This document shows, piece by piece, positions 63,701 through 63,805 of a DNA stretch of 64,000 nucleotides. The DNA comes from Apostichopus japonicus. Lineage: Eukaryota > Echinodermata > Holothuroidea > Aspidochirotida > Stichopodidae. Position 1 is the stretch's first letter, and every line of letters begins with the position of its first letter. Position numbers and translations under genes: made by a program. The notes under the pieces are model-generated. The model ran no database searches. It was not told the DNA's origin and worked only from the letters and a program-made list of their open reading frames with translations. The DNA lies in assembly GCF_037975245.1 (NCBI RefSeq), contig NC_092580.1, forward strand, positions 23,052,501-23,116,500, read 5' to 3'.

Positions 63701-63805
63701 CTCGGGGACGGCCAGTAACGTCGGAGCGGCTAGCACTACCCCTCTACAGACCGGAGATCGTGTCATGGCTGAGAGTGCCCTCGTCAGTGGTACGCCATCG
63801 ACTGG
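6696..63805 (+). CDS. HUWE1: HUWE1 E3 ubiquitin ligase, 5' part (62 exons, 3' end outside window)
   Basis: This is a spliced gene; the span runs from the start codon to the last coding base in the window. HUWE1 is known as a giant HECT-family E3 ligase of nucleus and cytoplasm that ubiquitinates substrates such as p53, MCL1, MYC and histones. The joined exons give about 3,066 residues in one frame. In order I see the DUF908/DUF913 helical-repeat region (about 60-890), a UBA (1406-1446), a UIM (1452-1472), a WWE domain (1685-1765), a BH3-like motif (2045-2052), a Glu/Asp-rich tract (2440-2530) and disordered Ser/Thr/Pro linkers. The conserved peptide [18 protein letters not shown] is identical to my recollection of the human protein. 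The catalytic HECT domain with its cysteine is not here. Splice sites were chosen by protein continuity and GT/AG, without transcripts, so individual edges may shift slightly. Confidence 0.97.
7482..7793. repeat. CT-rich minisatellite in intron 1
   Basis: Units built on CTTCCCTTCTGTCTGCCTCT and CTTCCCTTCTGTCACCCCT, about 19-21 bp each. It produces long open frames on both strands that are not genes. Confidence 0.93.
7864..7956 (+). CDS. HUWE1: HUWE1 coding exon 2
   Basis: Residues 16-46, ending [15 protein letters not shown], which parallels human LLLELQQIKTWNIGK. The acceptor is ATCCAG, the donor is GTATGT, and both phases are 0. Confidence 0.95.
8453..8659 (+). CDS. HUWE1: HUWE1 coding exon 3, start of DUF908 region
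   Basis: Residues 47-115, including [13 protein letters not shown] and [15 protein letters not shown]. This is the first well-conserved block of the N-terminal armadillo-like repeats. The acceptor is CCATCAG and the donor GTTTGT; phase 0 on both sides. Confidence 0.96.
9290..9475. repeat. Interspersed repeat with GATCCTAGCAGGATC palindrome, intron 3
   Basis: Holds the palindromic core GATCCTAGCAGGATC inside GGCCTGAAGTTTCGATCC, a sequence type I recall as widespread in marine invertebrate genomes. The element ends are not defined. Confidence 0.4.
9555..9628 (+). CDS. HUWE1: HUWE1 coding exon 4
   Basis: Residues 116-140, [20 protein letters not shown] followed by VYVF, closely matching human. 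The donor is GTAAGC and the exon ends after two bases of a serine codon completed by exon 5. Confidence 0.96.
10498..10639 (+). CDS. HUWE1: HUWE1 coding exon 5
   Basis: Residues 140-187, starting [15 protein letters not shown] and containing [18 protein letters not shown], the conserved HUWE1 motif. The acceptor is TTTTCAG and the donor GTAAAG. The long intron that follows holds a TTAA-flanked element. Confidence 0.95.
10786..12053. mobile_element. TTAA-flanked inverted-repeat element in intron 5
   Basis: The left end reads TTAA then AAGGATTGTCTGGTGG. The right end read inward on the other strand is TTAA then AGGAATTGTCTGGTGG. These are terminal inverted repeats with two one-base indels, each bordered by TTAA. 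TTAA target sites are typical of piggyBac and Kolobok DNA transposons. The interior holds no recognisable transposase, so this is a non-autonomous copy. It accounts for most of a 2 kb intron. Confidence 0.62.
11058..11560. repeat. Two-copy tandem duplication inside the intron 5 element
   Basis: The block beginning TTCCGGTGAAATTTCTTA at about 11060 recurs at about 11340, including CTCCTTAAGCCGCCAT and TGTGGTCTTTGTGTAACACA-like sequence. The two copies are about 280 bp apart and diverged. Confidence 0.8.
12698..12781 (+). CDS. HUWE1: HUWE1 coding exon 6
   Basis: Residues 188-215, containing [12 protein letters not shown], close to the human [12 protein letters not shown]. Flanked by CGTTCCAG and GTAAAG; phase 0 on both sides. 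Confidence 0.94.
13287..13440 (-). mobile_element. CR1/L2-type LINE 3' tail fragment, intron 6
   Basis: On the minus strand the fragment ends with GGCGCTATATAAAAATTATG followed by (TAT)n, the usual trinucleotide 3' end of CR1/L2-like retroposons or SINEs sharing that tail. Only the tail is present. Confidence 0.5.
13649..13696 (+). CDS. HUWE1: HUWE1 coding exon 7
   Basis: A short exon, residues 216-231, [16 protein letters not shown], aligning with human NTLHYIHIEQLDK. The acceptor is CTCCTACAG and the donor GTAAGT. Confidence 0.9.
14350..14510. repeat. Degenerate 33-36 bp tandem repeat, intron 7
   Basis: Four to five copies built around GTTAGCTAATTCTCGTCAG and GTGTTACATGGTTAGCTA. Confidence 0.8.
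14726..14794 (+). CDS. HUWE1: HUWE1 coding exon 8
   Basis: Residues 232-254, ending KYSIPKEKQ (human MYSIPKDKQ). The acceptor is TCGTACAG and the donor GTTTGC. A sequence resembling the first 40 bases of this exon and its acceptor recurs in intron 11. Confidence 0.95.
15112..15211 (+). CDS. HUWE1: HUWE1 coding exon 9
   Basis: Residues 255-288, [15 protein letters not shown] then [11 protein letters not shown], nearly identical to human. The acceptor is CCTCCTCAG and the donor GTGAGC; it ends after one base of a codon. Confidence 0.96.
15312..15520. repeat. Two-copy about 105 bp tandem duplication, intron 9
   Basis: The block with ACCTCCTCCTAAAATCCAAA and GTCAGATGTTGTATTCCA occurs twice with a few substitutions and a small insertion in the second copy. 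Confidence 0.88.
15677..15777 (+). CDS. HUWE1: HUWE1 coding exon 10
   Basis: Residues 288-321, [20 protein letters not shown] followed by [10 protein letters not shown]. It aligns with human [20 protein letters not shown]. The donor is GTATGT, directly followed by a CATA-rich simple repeat. Confidence 0.95.
15816..16110. repeat. CATACATACTTTA simple repeat, intron 10
   Basis: Irregular array of ACATACATACTTTACATAC starting soon after the exon 10 donor. Its long open frames, for example [17 protein letters not shown], are repeat translations, not genes. Confidence 0.95.
16111..17313. other. Rest of intron 10, no gene seen
   Basis: AT-rich intronic sequence. The stretch near 16430-16740 is somewhat less AT-rich and may be an old repeat. 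I found no element ends or coding homology. Confidence 0.5.
17314..17375 (+). CDS. HUWE1: HUWE1 coding exon 11
   Basis: Residues 322-342, [20 protein letters not shown], nearly the same as human [20 protein letters not shown]. The acceptor is TTTTGCAG and the donor GTAAGT; it ends after two bases of a codon. Confidence 0.96.
17477..17516 (+). pseudogene. Possible exon 8 fragment within intron 11
   Basis: TCGTACAGCTTTCCCGAAAA and the following ACTGTGCTACCATTATGGAG resemble the acceptor and first bases of exon 8 at 14718-14757, about 34 of 40 positions with one inserted T. The insertion would break the exon 8 reading frame. Confidence 0.5.
17887..17975 (+). CDS. HUWE1: HUWE1 coding exon 12
   Basis: Residues 342-372, [20 protein letters not shown] then VRQCIQAMI. 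It matches the conserved [22 protein letters not shown] stretch of HUWE1. Flanked by CTTCAG and GTAAAA. Confidence 0.96.
18083..18275. repeat. Three-copy about 60 bp tandem repeat, intron 12
   Basis: Three copies share GTACGGTTG, AGCAATACCAT and AGGTCCCTAGGTTTACCTAG with small differences. Confidence 0.9.
18674..18754 (+). CDS. HUWE1: HUWE1 coding exon 13
   Basis: Residues 372-399, with [17 protein letters not shown], which is almost invariant in HUWE1. The acceptor is CTCTTTAG and the donor GTGAGT. Confidence 0.96.
19281..19366 (+). CDS. HUWE1: HUWE1 coding exon 14
   Basis: Residues 399-427, [20 protein letters not shown] followed by HGEDENHTT (human [20 protein letters not shown]). The acceptor is CACTTCAG and the donor GTGAGT; it returns the frame to phase 0. 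Confidence 0.95.
19993..20094 (+). CDS. HUWE1: HUWE1 coding exon 15, DUF913 start
   Basis: Residues 428-461, [20 protein letters not shown], identical to human, then [11 protein letters not shown]. This opens the DUF913 region. The acceptor is AACAACAG and the donor GTAAGT; phase 0 on both sides. Confidence 0.97.
20423..20714 (+). CDS. HUWE1: HUWE1 coding exon 16, with extended disordered linker
   Basis: Residues 462-559. The first twenty ([20 protein letters not shown]) align with human [20 protein letters not shown]. The rest is a Ser/Thr/Pro/Glu-rich linker about 65 residues longer than the human one; it includes [12 protein letters not shown], which echoes human EEMETDMDG. The acceptor is CCGCCAG and the donor GTAAAC. 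Confidence 0.93.
21393..21494 (+). CDS. HUWE1: HUWE1 coding exon 17
   Basis: Residues 559-593, [20 protein letters not shown] then [14 protein letters not shown]. It is almost identical to human [20 protein letters not shown]. The acceptor is CTCTCTAG and the donor GTGAGT. Confidence 0.97.
22046..22126 (+). CDS. HUWE1: HUWE1 coding exon 18
   Basis: Residues 593-620, [20 protein letters not shown] then GPSLFLL, differing from human at only a few positions. The acceptor is TTTTCAG and the donor GTGAGT. Confidence 0.97.
22309..22415 (+). CDS. HUWE1: HUWE1 coding exon 19
   Basis: Residues 620-655, with [20 protein letters not shown] and [10 protein letters not shown], a strongly conserved DUF913 segment. 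The acceptor is GATCTAG and the donor GTAAGT; the exon ends in phase 0. Confidence 0.97.
22988..23165 (+). CDS. HUWE1: HUWE1 coding exon 20
   Basis: Residues 656-715, [20 protein letters not shown], then [11 protein letters not shown] and [11 protein letters not shown]. It matches human closely, including the basic RRRRS patch. The acceptor is CTGGTCAG and the donor GTGAGT. Confidence 0.97.
23719..23810 (+). CDS. HUWE1: HUWE1 coding exon 21
   Basis: Residues 715-745, [20 protein letters not shown] then [11 protein letters not shown] (human [20 protein letters not shown]). The acceptor is TATTCAG and the donor GTATTC. Confidence 0.96.
24362..24570 (+). CDS. HUWE1: HUWE1 coding exon 22
   Basis: Residues 746-815. 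It opens [18 protein letters not shown] (human LLEEICNLGRDPKYICQK) and then becomes an acidic linker, [17 protein letters not shown], equivalent to the human SSEDEEEEE segment. The acceptor is TTTGTAG and the donor GTGAGT. Confidence 0.95.
24854..24911 (+). CDS. HUWE1: HUWE1 coding exon 23
   Basis: Residues 815-834, [19 protein letters not shown] (human ERIPIPLMDYILNV). The acceptor is ATTTCAG and the donor GTAAGT. Two diverged copies of this exon with its donor context lie further down the same intron. Confidence 0.94.
25068..25130 (+). pseudogene. Decayed copy 1 of exon 23 and its donor
   Basis: AGTGACT, then GAAGAGAAAAAG and TTTAATGGGGTAAGTCA follow the order of exon 23 and its donor (AGTGACTCAGAAGAGAAGAA ... 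TTTAATGTGGTAAGTCA). About three quarters of positions agree. The GTAAGT donor is intact, but I see no acceptor before it. Confidence 0.6.
25233..25293 (+). pseudogene. Decayed copy 2 of exon 23
   Basis: ATTGACTCTGAGGAGAGAAG ... ACAATGTATTAAGTCA follows exon 23 at about 45 of 62 positions. The donor GT has become TT. Confidence 0.55.
25704..25880 (+). CDS. HUWE1: HUWE1 coding exon 24
   Basis: Residues 835-893, [40 protein letters not shown] and SVCKAIL. This is a strongly conserved block. The acceptor is ATTCTCAG and the donor GTAAGG; both phases are 0. Confidence 0.97.
26106..26351 (+). CDS. HUWE1: HUWE1 coding exon 25
   Basis: Residues 894-975. It contains [20 protein letters not shown], the [11 protein letters not shown] loop and [20 protein letters not shown], all with human counterparts. 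The acceptor is ATTACAG and the donor GTGAGC. Confidence 0.96.
26585..26831 (+). CDS. HUWE1: HUWE1 coding exon 26
   Basis: Residues 976-1058, [20 protein letters not shown], then [15 protein letters not shown] and a GKQDMKKL segment like human GQADMQKL. The acceptor is CATTTCAG and the donor GTACTG. Confidence 0.95.
26832..27364. other. Intron 26, no gene seen
   Basis: Plain AT-rich intron with a CTGGTTGTCTCTAG acceptor at its end. No repeat structure noticed. Confidence 0.6.
27365..27764 (+). CDS. HUWE1: HUWE1 coding exon 27 (largest exon found)
   Basis: Residues 1058-1191. A disordered start holds [11 protein letters not shown], like human APMETDEPTASD. It is followed by [20 protein letters not shown], nearly identical to human, and ends [17 protein letters not shown]. 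This exon is visibly more GC-rich than the flanking introns. The acceptor is GTCTCTAG and the donor GTCTGT. Confidence 0.95.
28369..28491 (+). CDS. HUWE1: HUWE1 coding exon 28
   Basis: Residues 1191-1232, [20 protein letters not shown] then [20 protein letters not shown] (human [20 protein letters not shown]). The acceptor is CATTTCAG and the donor GTATGT. Confidence 0.96.
28492..29310. other. Intron 28, no gene seen
   Basis: AT-rich intronic sequence with no coding homology or clear repeat. Confidence 0.6.
29311..29375 (+). CDS. HUWE1: HUWE1 coding exon 29
   Basis: Residues 1232-1254, [20 protein letters not shown] (human TFNWALSMGGK). It joins exon 28 to give FEAFDWAL. The acceptor is TTTTTCAG and the donor GTTTGT. 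Confidence 0.93.
29760..29917 (+). CDS. HUWE1: HUWE1 coding exon 30
   Basis: Residues 1254-1306, [30 protein letters not shown] and [10 protein letters not shown], following human GTGEFLDAWLMLVEKMVNP. The acceptor is CAAACAG and the donor GTGAGT; phase 0 at the end. A GAAAGGGGG repeat follows in the intron. Confidence 0.96.
29982..30102. repeat. GAAAGGGGG(A)AGAGA purine minisatellite, intron 30
   Basis: About seven to eight copies of a 13-16 bp all-purine unit on the + strand, 65 bp after the exon 30 donor. Confidence 0.95.
30501..30815 (+). CDS. HUWE1: HUWE1 coding exon 31
   Basis: Residues 1307-1411. It starts [19 protein letters not shown] and has [20 protein letters not shown] (human [20 protein letters not shown]). 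A Gly/Ser-rich linker follows, ending EEHIQQ, the first residues of the UBA domain. The acceptor is ACAAAG and the donor GTGAGA. Confidence 0.96.
31144..31254 (+). CDS. HUWE1: HUWE1 coding exon 32, UBA domain
   Basis: Residues 1412-1448, [20 protein letters not shown] then [13 protein letters not shown]. This is a clear ubiquitin-associated domain with the diagnostic MGF loop and the hydrophobic helix-three end (human [20 protein letters not shown]). UBA domains bind ubiquitin. The acceptor is AATCCAG and the donor GTAAGA; both phases are 0. Confidence 0.97.
31278..32420 (-). mobile_element. Helentron-like non-autonomous element, intron 32
   Basis: Inverted subterminal repeats AGCTCATACC (31301-31310) and GGTATGAGCT (32411-32420). 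Outside the left one is the hairpin GCACCAATGGTGC (31285-31297) and AACTAGA. Read on the minus strand the 3' end is subterminal repeat, hairpin, TCTAGTT, the same plan as the element at 2588-6070 (subterminal repeat, hairpin, TCTTGTT). The inside again has TGACCTTTGACC motifs. No coding sequence is seen. Confidence 0.6.
32589..32660 (-). repeat. tRNA-derived sequence (SINE head or tRNA pseudogene)
   Basis: The minus strand folds as a 72 nt cloverleaf: D stem GCTC/GAGC, anticodon stem CTGGG/CCCAG with loop CTTGTGA (anticodon UGU, Thr), and a B box GGTTCGAATCC. The acceptor stem pairs at only five of seven positions and one T-stem pair is lost, so a SINE or pseudogene is likelier than a working tRNA. 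Confidence 0.65.
32755..32822. repeat. GGAGGAGGGGTG purine-rich repeat, intron 32
   Basis: Short degenerate array of GGAGGAGGGGTGGG units, just after the tRNA-derived sequence. Confidence 0.9.
32926..33083. repeat. Interspersed repeat copy 1 (introns 32, 34, 40)
   Basis: Shares TGTACACTGGGGAGTGATGA and TGTCCTTGTATTCGTACTGT with blocks at 34402 and 39372. Most similar to the intron 40 copy. Confidence 0.88.
33446..33541 (+). CDS. HUWE1: HUWE1 coding exon 33, UIM
   Basis: Residues 1449-1480, with [19 protein letters not shown]. This is a ubiquitin-interacting motif: an acidic lead followed by a helix with the Ala-x-x-x-Ser core (AIAMSL), as in human MSEEDQMMRAIAMSLG. The acceptor is TTTTTTAAG and the donor GTAAGA. 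Confidence 0.97.
33678..33748 (-). repeat. tRNA-derived sequence in intron 33 (SINE head)
   Basis: Minus-strand 71 nt cloverleaf: acceptor GCGTCCA/TGGAAGC with six of seven pairs, anticodon stem TCCGC/GCGGG, loop ATATAAA, B-box-like GCTTCGAATCC. The anticodon would be AUA, unusual for a real tRNA, so a tRNA-derived SINE head is the better call. Confidence 0.6.
34022..34209 (+). CDS. HUWE1: HUWE1 coding exon 34, charged helix
   Basis: Residues 1481-1543. The first 22 residues are almost all Glu and Lys, a probable single charged helix or coiled coil as in human. [20 protein letters not shown] follows, matching human FTDTMLPGCFHLLDELPD. The acceptor is TATATCAG and the donor GTAATT. Confidence 0.95.
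34402..34632. repeat. Interspersed repeat copy 2, intron 34
   Basis: Aligns with the intron 40 copy through GTCCTTGTATTCGTACTGTC, TAACGATCTTTTCGTAAAGT and ATAATGGGGATCTT. Confidence 0.88.
34633..35442. other. Rest of intron 34, no gene seen
   Basis: AT-rich intronic sequence with no recognisable element or coding homology. Confidence 0.55.
35443..35524 (+). CDS. HUWE1: HUWE1 coding exon 35
   Basis: Residues 1543-1570, [20 protein letters not shown] then MLQVLIDQ (human [20 protein letters not shown]). The acceptor is GCATACAG and the donor GTAAGT. Confidence 0.96.
36219..36362 (+). CDS. HUWE1: HUWE1 coding exon 36
   Basis: Residues 1571-1618, ending [16 protein letters not shown], which parallels human ASNLATRILLLTLLFE. 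The acceptor is TTCAACAG and the donor GTAAGT; phase 0 on both sides. Confidence 0.94.
36363..37316. other. Intron 36, no gene seen
   Basis: Intronic sequence with a G-rich patch near 36540-36580 and a run of about 21 A at 37254-37275. Open frames here show no homology. Confidence 0.55.
37317..37435 (+). CDS. HUWE1: HUWE1 coding exon 37
   Basis: Residues 1619-1658, [20 protein letters not shown] then [12 protein letters not shown] (human [20 protein letters not shown]). The acceptor is ACCCTTAG and the donor GTAAGT. A run of about 21 A lies shortly upstream of the acceptor. Confidence 0.94.
37829..37907 (+). CDS. HUWE1: HUWE1 coding exon 38
   Basis: Residues 1658-1684, [20 protein letters not shown] then RRKLSWV (human [20 protein letters not shown]). 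The acceptor is GTTTTAAG and the donor GTAAGT. Confidence 0.95.
38278..38448 (+). CDS. HUWE1: HUWE1 coding exon 39, WWE domain
   Basis: Residues 1685-1741, with [40 protein letters not shown] and [11 protein letters not shown]. This is a WWE domain with its conserved W, W/F, and basic residues (human WRWFDDRSGRWCSYS). WWE domains mediate protein or ADP-ribose binding in ubiquitin systems. The acceptor is TATCCAG and the donor GTCTGT. Confidence 0.97.
38927..39053 (+). CDS. HUWE1: HUWE1 coding exon 40, end of WWE domain
   Basis: Residues 1742-1784, [20 protein letters not shown], matching human VNEETGNRRPVML, then a Lys/Glu linker. The acceptor is GGGACAG and the donor GTTTGT. The last part of the exon is copied about 660 bp downstream in the intron. 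Confidence 0.95.
39372..39670. repeat. Interspersed repeat copy 3, intron 40
   Basis: The longest of the three related copies. It sits between the two halves of the exon 40 tail duplication. Confidence 0.88.
39671..39870 (+). pseudogene. Copy of exon 40 tail and following intron sequence
   Basis: AAGGGGAACAAGAAACAGAA then GACAGAGTCGGGA matches the exon 40 end (AAGGGGAATAAAAAACAGAA). It continues into GAGAGATCC/CTTAATCCTT repeats and a GGTTGGTGTT-TCTGTAAAT block that also follows the real exon. The donor has been lost. Confidence 0.7.
40251..40412. repeat. 39 bp minisatellite, intron 40
   Basis: Four copies plus a partial one of TTGGACATTTGTCTTCAAAC followed by ACTGCATTGATGGTCTTTG. As 39 is divisible by three, several frames stay open, giving repeats such as [14 protein letters not shown] see no reason to call it a gene. 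Confidence 0.95.
40542..40656 (+). CDS. HUWE1: HUWE1 coding exon 41
   Basis: Residues 1784-1822, a Gly/Asp/Gln-rich linker ending [14 protein letters not shown], which aligns with human IQGLTEDMVTVLIR. The acceptor is TGTTTACAG and the donor GTAAAC. Confidence 0.93.
41353..41593 (+). CDS. HUWE1: HUWE1 coding exon 42
   Basis: Residues 1822-1902, [39 protein letters not shown] and NTMEK. The human equivalent is [20 protein letters not shown]. The acceptor is TTCACCACAG and the donor GTAAGG. Confidence 0.97.
42056..42242 (+). CDS. HUWE1: HUWE1 coding exon 43
   Basis: Residues 1903-1965, with [20 protein letters not shown]-like sequence (read here as [20 protein letters not shown]), matching human [20 protein letters not shown]. 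The acceptor is GCTGTCAG and the donor GTAATT. Confidence 0.95.
42781..42945 (+). CDS. HUWE1: HUWE1 coding exon 44
   Basis: Residues 1965-2020, including [16 protein letters not shown] and [14 protein letters not shown], aligning with the human GPNAVQLVKTTP and IKEVIYDMLNAL blocks. The acceptor is CTCTCTCAG and the donor GTAAGG. Confidence 0.92.
43477..43679 (+). CDS. HUWE1: HUWE1 coding exon 45, BH3-like motif
   Basis: Residues 2020-2087. It contains [16 protein letters not shown], a BH3-like Leu-x-x-x-Gly-Asp core in the place of human LLQDMGDDVYQQY, which is known to bind MCL1. The acceptor is CTGCCTCAG. The donor as modelled is GAG|GTATTA, formed at the edge of a LINE tail. A possible in-phase donor (AAT|GTAACA) lies 24 nt upstream, so the 3' edge is uncertain by eight residues. 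Confidence 0.88.
43680..43912 (-). mobile_element. 5'-truncated CR1/L2-type LINE next to the exon 45 donor
   Basis: The minus strand encodes [20 protein letters not shown] then [16 protein letters not shown], the characteristic C-terminal end of CR1/L2-type reverse transcriptase proteins. It is followed by a 3' region ending in (TAA)n that abuts the exon. Only the last part of the element is left. The repeat may continue to about 44500 but I cannot define that edge. Confidence 0.75.
44714..44941 (+). CDS. HUWE1: HUWE1 coding exon 46
   Basis: Residues 2088-2163. A Ser/Thr/Lys linker precedes [20 protein letters not shown] (human [20 protein letters not shown]). The acceptor is GTTCCCCAG and the donor GTCAGT; phase 0 on both sides. 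Confidence 0.93.
45381..45609 (+). CDS. HUWE1: HUWE1 coding exon 47
   Basis: Residues 2164-2240, [20 protein letters not shown], then [11 protein letters not shown] and [16 protein letters not shown]. It matches human [20 protein letters not shown]. The acceptor is TTATTCAG and the donor GTAAGT. Confidence 0.96.
46109..46453 (+). CDS. HUWE1: HUWE1 coding exon 48
   Basis: Residues 2240-2355, with [40 protein letters not shown] and [10 protein letters not shown]. It is close to human across its length, then becomes a basic, Ser-rich linker. The acceptor is TTTTCAG and the donor GTAAGG. Confidence 0.97.
46484..47010 (+). repeat. Duplicated block, copy A (intron 48)
   Basis: Nearly the whole of intron 48, including ATCTCAAAGTATACTGTTTC and AGATGATCTTTTCTCCTTCC, is found again in intron 52. 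Confidence 0.92.
47068..47114 (+). CDS. HUWE1: HUWE1 coding exon 49 (tandem acceptor)
   Basis: A short exon, residues 2355-2370, [16 protein letters not shown], in the disordered region. The acceptor is CCAGCAG, a NAGNAG pair. Using the upstream AG would add three bases and one alanine in frame. The donor is GTAATT. Confidence 0.85.
47475..47613 (+). CDS. HUWE1: HUWE1 coding exon 50
   Basis: Residues 2371-2417, [20 protein letters not shown], similar to human [20 protein letters not shown]. The acceptor is TTTTCAG and the donor GTAAGT. Confidence 0.93.
47769..47936 (+). CDS. HUWE1: HUWE1 coding exon 51, acidic tract
   Basis: Residues 2417-2473. [20 protein letters not shown] leads into a run of about 19 nearly uninterrupted Glu/Asp coded by GAG and GAA repeats. 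It corresponds to the human ESQEDVLMDEAP and acidic domain. The acceptor is GGACCAG and the donor GTAAGC. Confidence 0.93.
48562..48635 (+). CDS. HUWE1: HUWE1 coding exon 52, acidic tract
   Basis: Residues 2473-2497, [20 protein letters not shown] then EEEGQ. The acidic composition and phase fit the human acidic domain. The acceptor TCTCGTAAAG is unusual but has pyrimidines before it; the donor is GTAAGA. Confidence 0.83.
48881..49189 (+). repeat. Duplicated block C1, intron 52
   Basis: Matches 49909-50198 across about 290 bp, including CATTCTACATAAAGCAGCTT and ATCACTCAGGTAA. Confidence 0.92.
49190..49823 (+). repeat. Duplicated block, copy B of intron 48 inside intron 52
   Basis: Same order of sequence as 46484-47010, with about 110-130 extra bases near 49230-49370. 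It keeps the pyrimidine tract that leads to exon 49, but no exon 49 copy follows. Confidence 0.9.
49909..50198 (+). repeat. Duplicated block C2, intron 52
   Basis: Second copy of the C block, placed directly after the intron 48 copy. Confidence 0.92.
50330..50507 (+). CDS. HUWE1: HUWE1 coding exon 53, acidic tract end
   Basis: Residues 2498-2557. A run rich in Asp and Glu is followed by [20 protein letters not shown] and DFFIPLDEV, in the place of human EMELDEDYPDMN. The acceptor is TTTGTAG and the donor GTGAGT. Confidence 0.92.
50508..53045. other. First part of intron 53
   Basis: Long AT-rich intron sequence without coding homology. A 43 bp tandem repeat lies at about 52215-52410. Confidence 0.55.
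52215..52410. repeat. 43 bp tandem repeat, intron 53
   Basis: Four to five copies of GAGGTGTGAATGTGGTGTAA then TTGACTATGCATTGCAAACC and TGT, stepping by exactly 43 bp at 52261, 52304 and 52347. Confidence 0.92.
53046..53592. repeat. 24 bp minisatellite, intron 53
   Basis: About 22 copies of CTAGCCAGCACCATTGTTCT plus GGGT. Because the unit is 24 bp, several frames on both strands stay open, one of them for 224 codons (LASIIVLV repeats). It ends 310 bp before exon 54. Confidence 0.96.
53904..54005 (+). CDS. HUWE1: HUWE1 coding exon 54
   Basis: Residues 2557-2591, [20 protein letters not shown] then [15 protein letters not shown] do not see a direct human counterpart in this linker, but phase and splice sites (TTGCTCAG, GTGAGG) fit exactly. 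The end of the exon and its donor are repeated several times downstream. Confidence 0.84.
54006..54330 (+). repeat. Tandem repeat derived from the exon 54 end and donor
   Basis: GTGAGACCTGCTTCAGGAAT, the last part of exon 54 (from 53981), is repeated in altered form at 54083, 54145, 54210 and 54269, each copy followed by donor-like GGTTAGG, GGTGAGG, GGTGAGG and AAGGGGG. A partial copy lies at about 54036. Confidence 0.88.
54331..57357. other. Rest of intron 54, no gene seen
   Basis: About 3 kb of AT-rich intron. No coding homology, element ends or long repeat was found. Confidence 0.55.
57358..57583 (+). CDS. HUWE1: HUWE1 coding exon 55
   Basis: Residues 2591-2666, with [20 protein letters not shown] and [19 protein letters not shown]. 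Human has IPTTHPLMVRHADHSSL and HTIHVHYPGNRQPNPPLIL. The acceptor is TTCTTTTAG and the donor GTAGGT. Confidence 0.94.
57584..58511. other. Intron 55, weak repeats only
   Basis: Degenerate short repeats around GTAAACCATGTTTGAAA and GCATGGTG occur near 58310-58490. Nothing coding is seen. Confidence 0.6.
58512..58662 (+). CDS. HUWE1: HUWE1 coding exon 56
   Basis: Residues 2666-2716, [20 protein letters not shown] then [11 protein letters not shown] (human [20 protein letters not shown]). The acceptor is TTATAAG and the donor GTAAGA, where a purine-rich minisatellite begins at once. Confidence 0.93.
58663..58862. repeat. GGGAAGGGGAAGGAG purine minisatellite starting at the exon 56 donor
   Basis: A degenerate G/A-rich array begins at the GTAAGAG donor and runs about 200 bp, with units like AGAAGGGGAAGGAGCAGG. 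Confidence 0.93.
59119..59239 (+). CDS. HUWE1: HUWE1 coding exon 57
   Basis: Residues 2717-2757, ending [20 protein letters not shown] (human [20 protein letters not shown]). The acceptor is TTTCCAG and the donor GTGAAT. Confidence 0.95.
59697..60358. repeat. 60 bp tandem array before exon 58
   Basis: About eleven copies of GGAACAGTTGGTATAATAAA then ACACAGGGAAGACCATAACT and a GCAACC(TTCTGG or GTCCAG)GTATGCTTA end. Two alternating endings suggest a higher-order two-unit arrangement. The array stops about 60 bp before exon 58. Confidence 0.96.
60421..60650 (+). CDS. HUWE1: HUWE1 coding exon 58, charged helix
   Basis: Residues 2757-2833. [20 protein letters not shown] is a charged helix like human [20 protein letters not shown], followed by Ala/Lys/Glu-rich sequence. 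The acceptor is CCAAACAG and the donor GTATAT. A 60 bp tandem array lies just upstream. Confidence 0.93.
60651..61364. other. Intron 58, no gene seen
   Basis: AT-rich intron with no clear repeat or coding homology. Confidence 0.6.
61365..61461 (+). CDS. HUWE1: HUWE1 coding exon 59
   Basis: Residues 2834-2866, a disordered [20 protein letters not shown]-type linker ending PDSWG (human SDGTPMPDSYPTTP). The acceptor TTAAATAG has a weak pyrimidine tract; the donor is GTAAGC. The exon end and donor are duplicated 91 bp downstream. Confidence 0.86.
61522..61590 (+). pseudogene. Copy of exon 59 end with intact donor
   Basis: Repeats 61431-61499 with three substitutions in 69 bases, including ACTCATGGGGTAAGCCACGA, that is the exon end and GTAAGC donor. 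The copies are 91 bp apart with a C-rich spacer. Confidence 0.92.
61803..62010 (+). CDS. HUWE1: HUWE1 coding exon 60
   Basis: Residues 2866-2935, low-complexity Pro/Ala/Thr sequence such as [20 protein letters not shown] and [11 protein letters not shown]. The acceptor is ATCCTGCAG and the donor GTACAG. Human has a comparable disordered region here ([20 protein letters not shown]). Confidence 0.87.
62530..62872. repeat. CCCTCCTC low-complexity array with a duplicated block, intron 60
   Basis: CT-rich simple sequence on either side of a duplicated block (CTTTCTGTCTTCCCTGTTG, then GTAATC, at about 62620 and 62812). Confidence 0.92.
62905..62990 (+). CDS. HUWE1: HUWE1 coding exon 61
   Basis: Residues 2935-2964, [20 protein letters not shown] then TSDVPSVAA (human GSPMDTSSLASC). 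The acceptor is TGCTTCAG and the donor GTGAGT. Confidence 0.88.
63496..63805 (+). CDS. HUWE1: HUWE1 coding exon 62 (last in window)
   Basis: Residues 2964-3067, almost entirely Thr/Ser/Ala/Val/Pro, with two related copies of a [12 protein letters not shown]-like segment. It is a disordered linker before the UBM repeats of the family. The exon stays open, the donor is GTAAGG, and it ends after two bases of a codon, so the gene continues beyond the window. The acceptor is TGTCTTAG. Confidence 0.88.
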
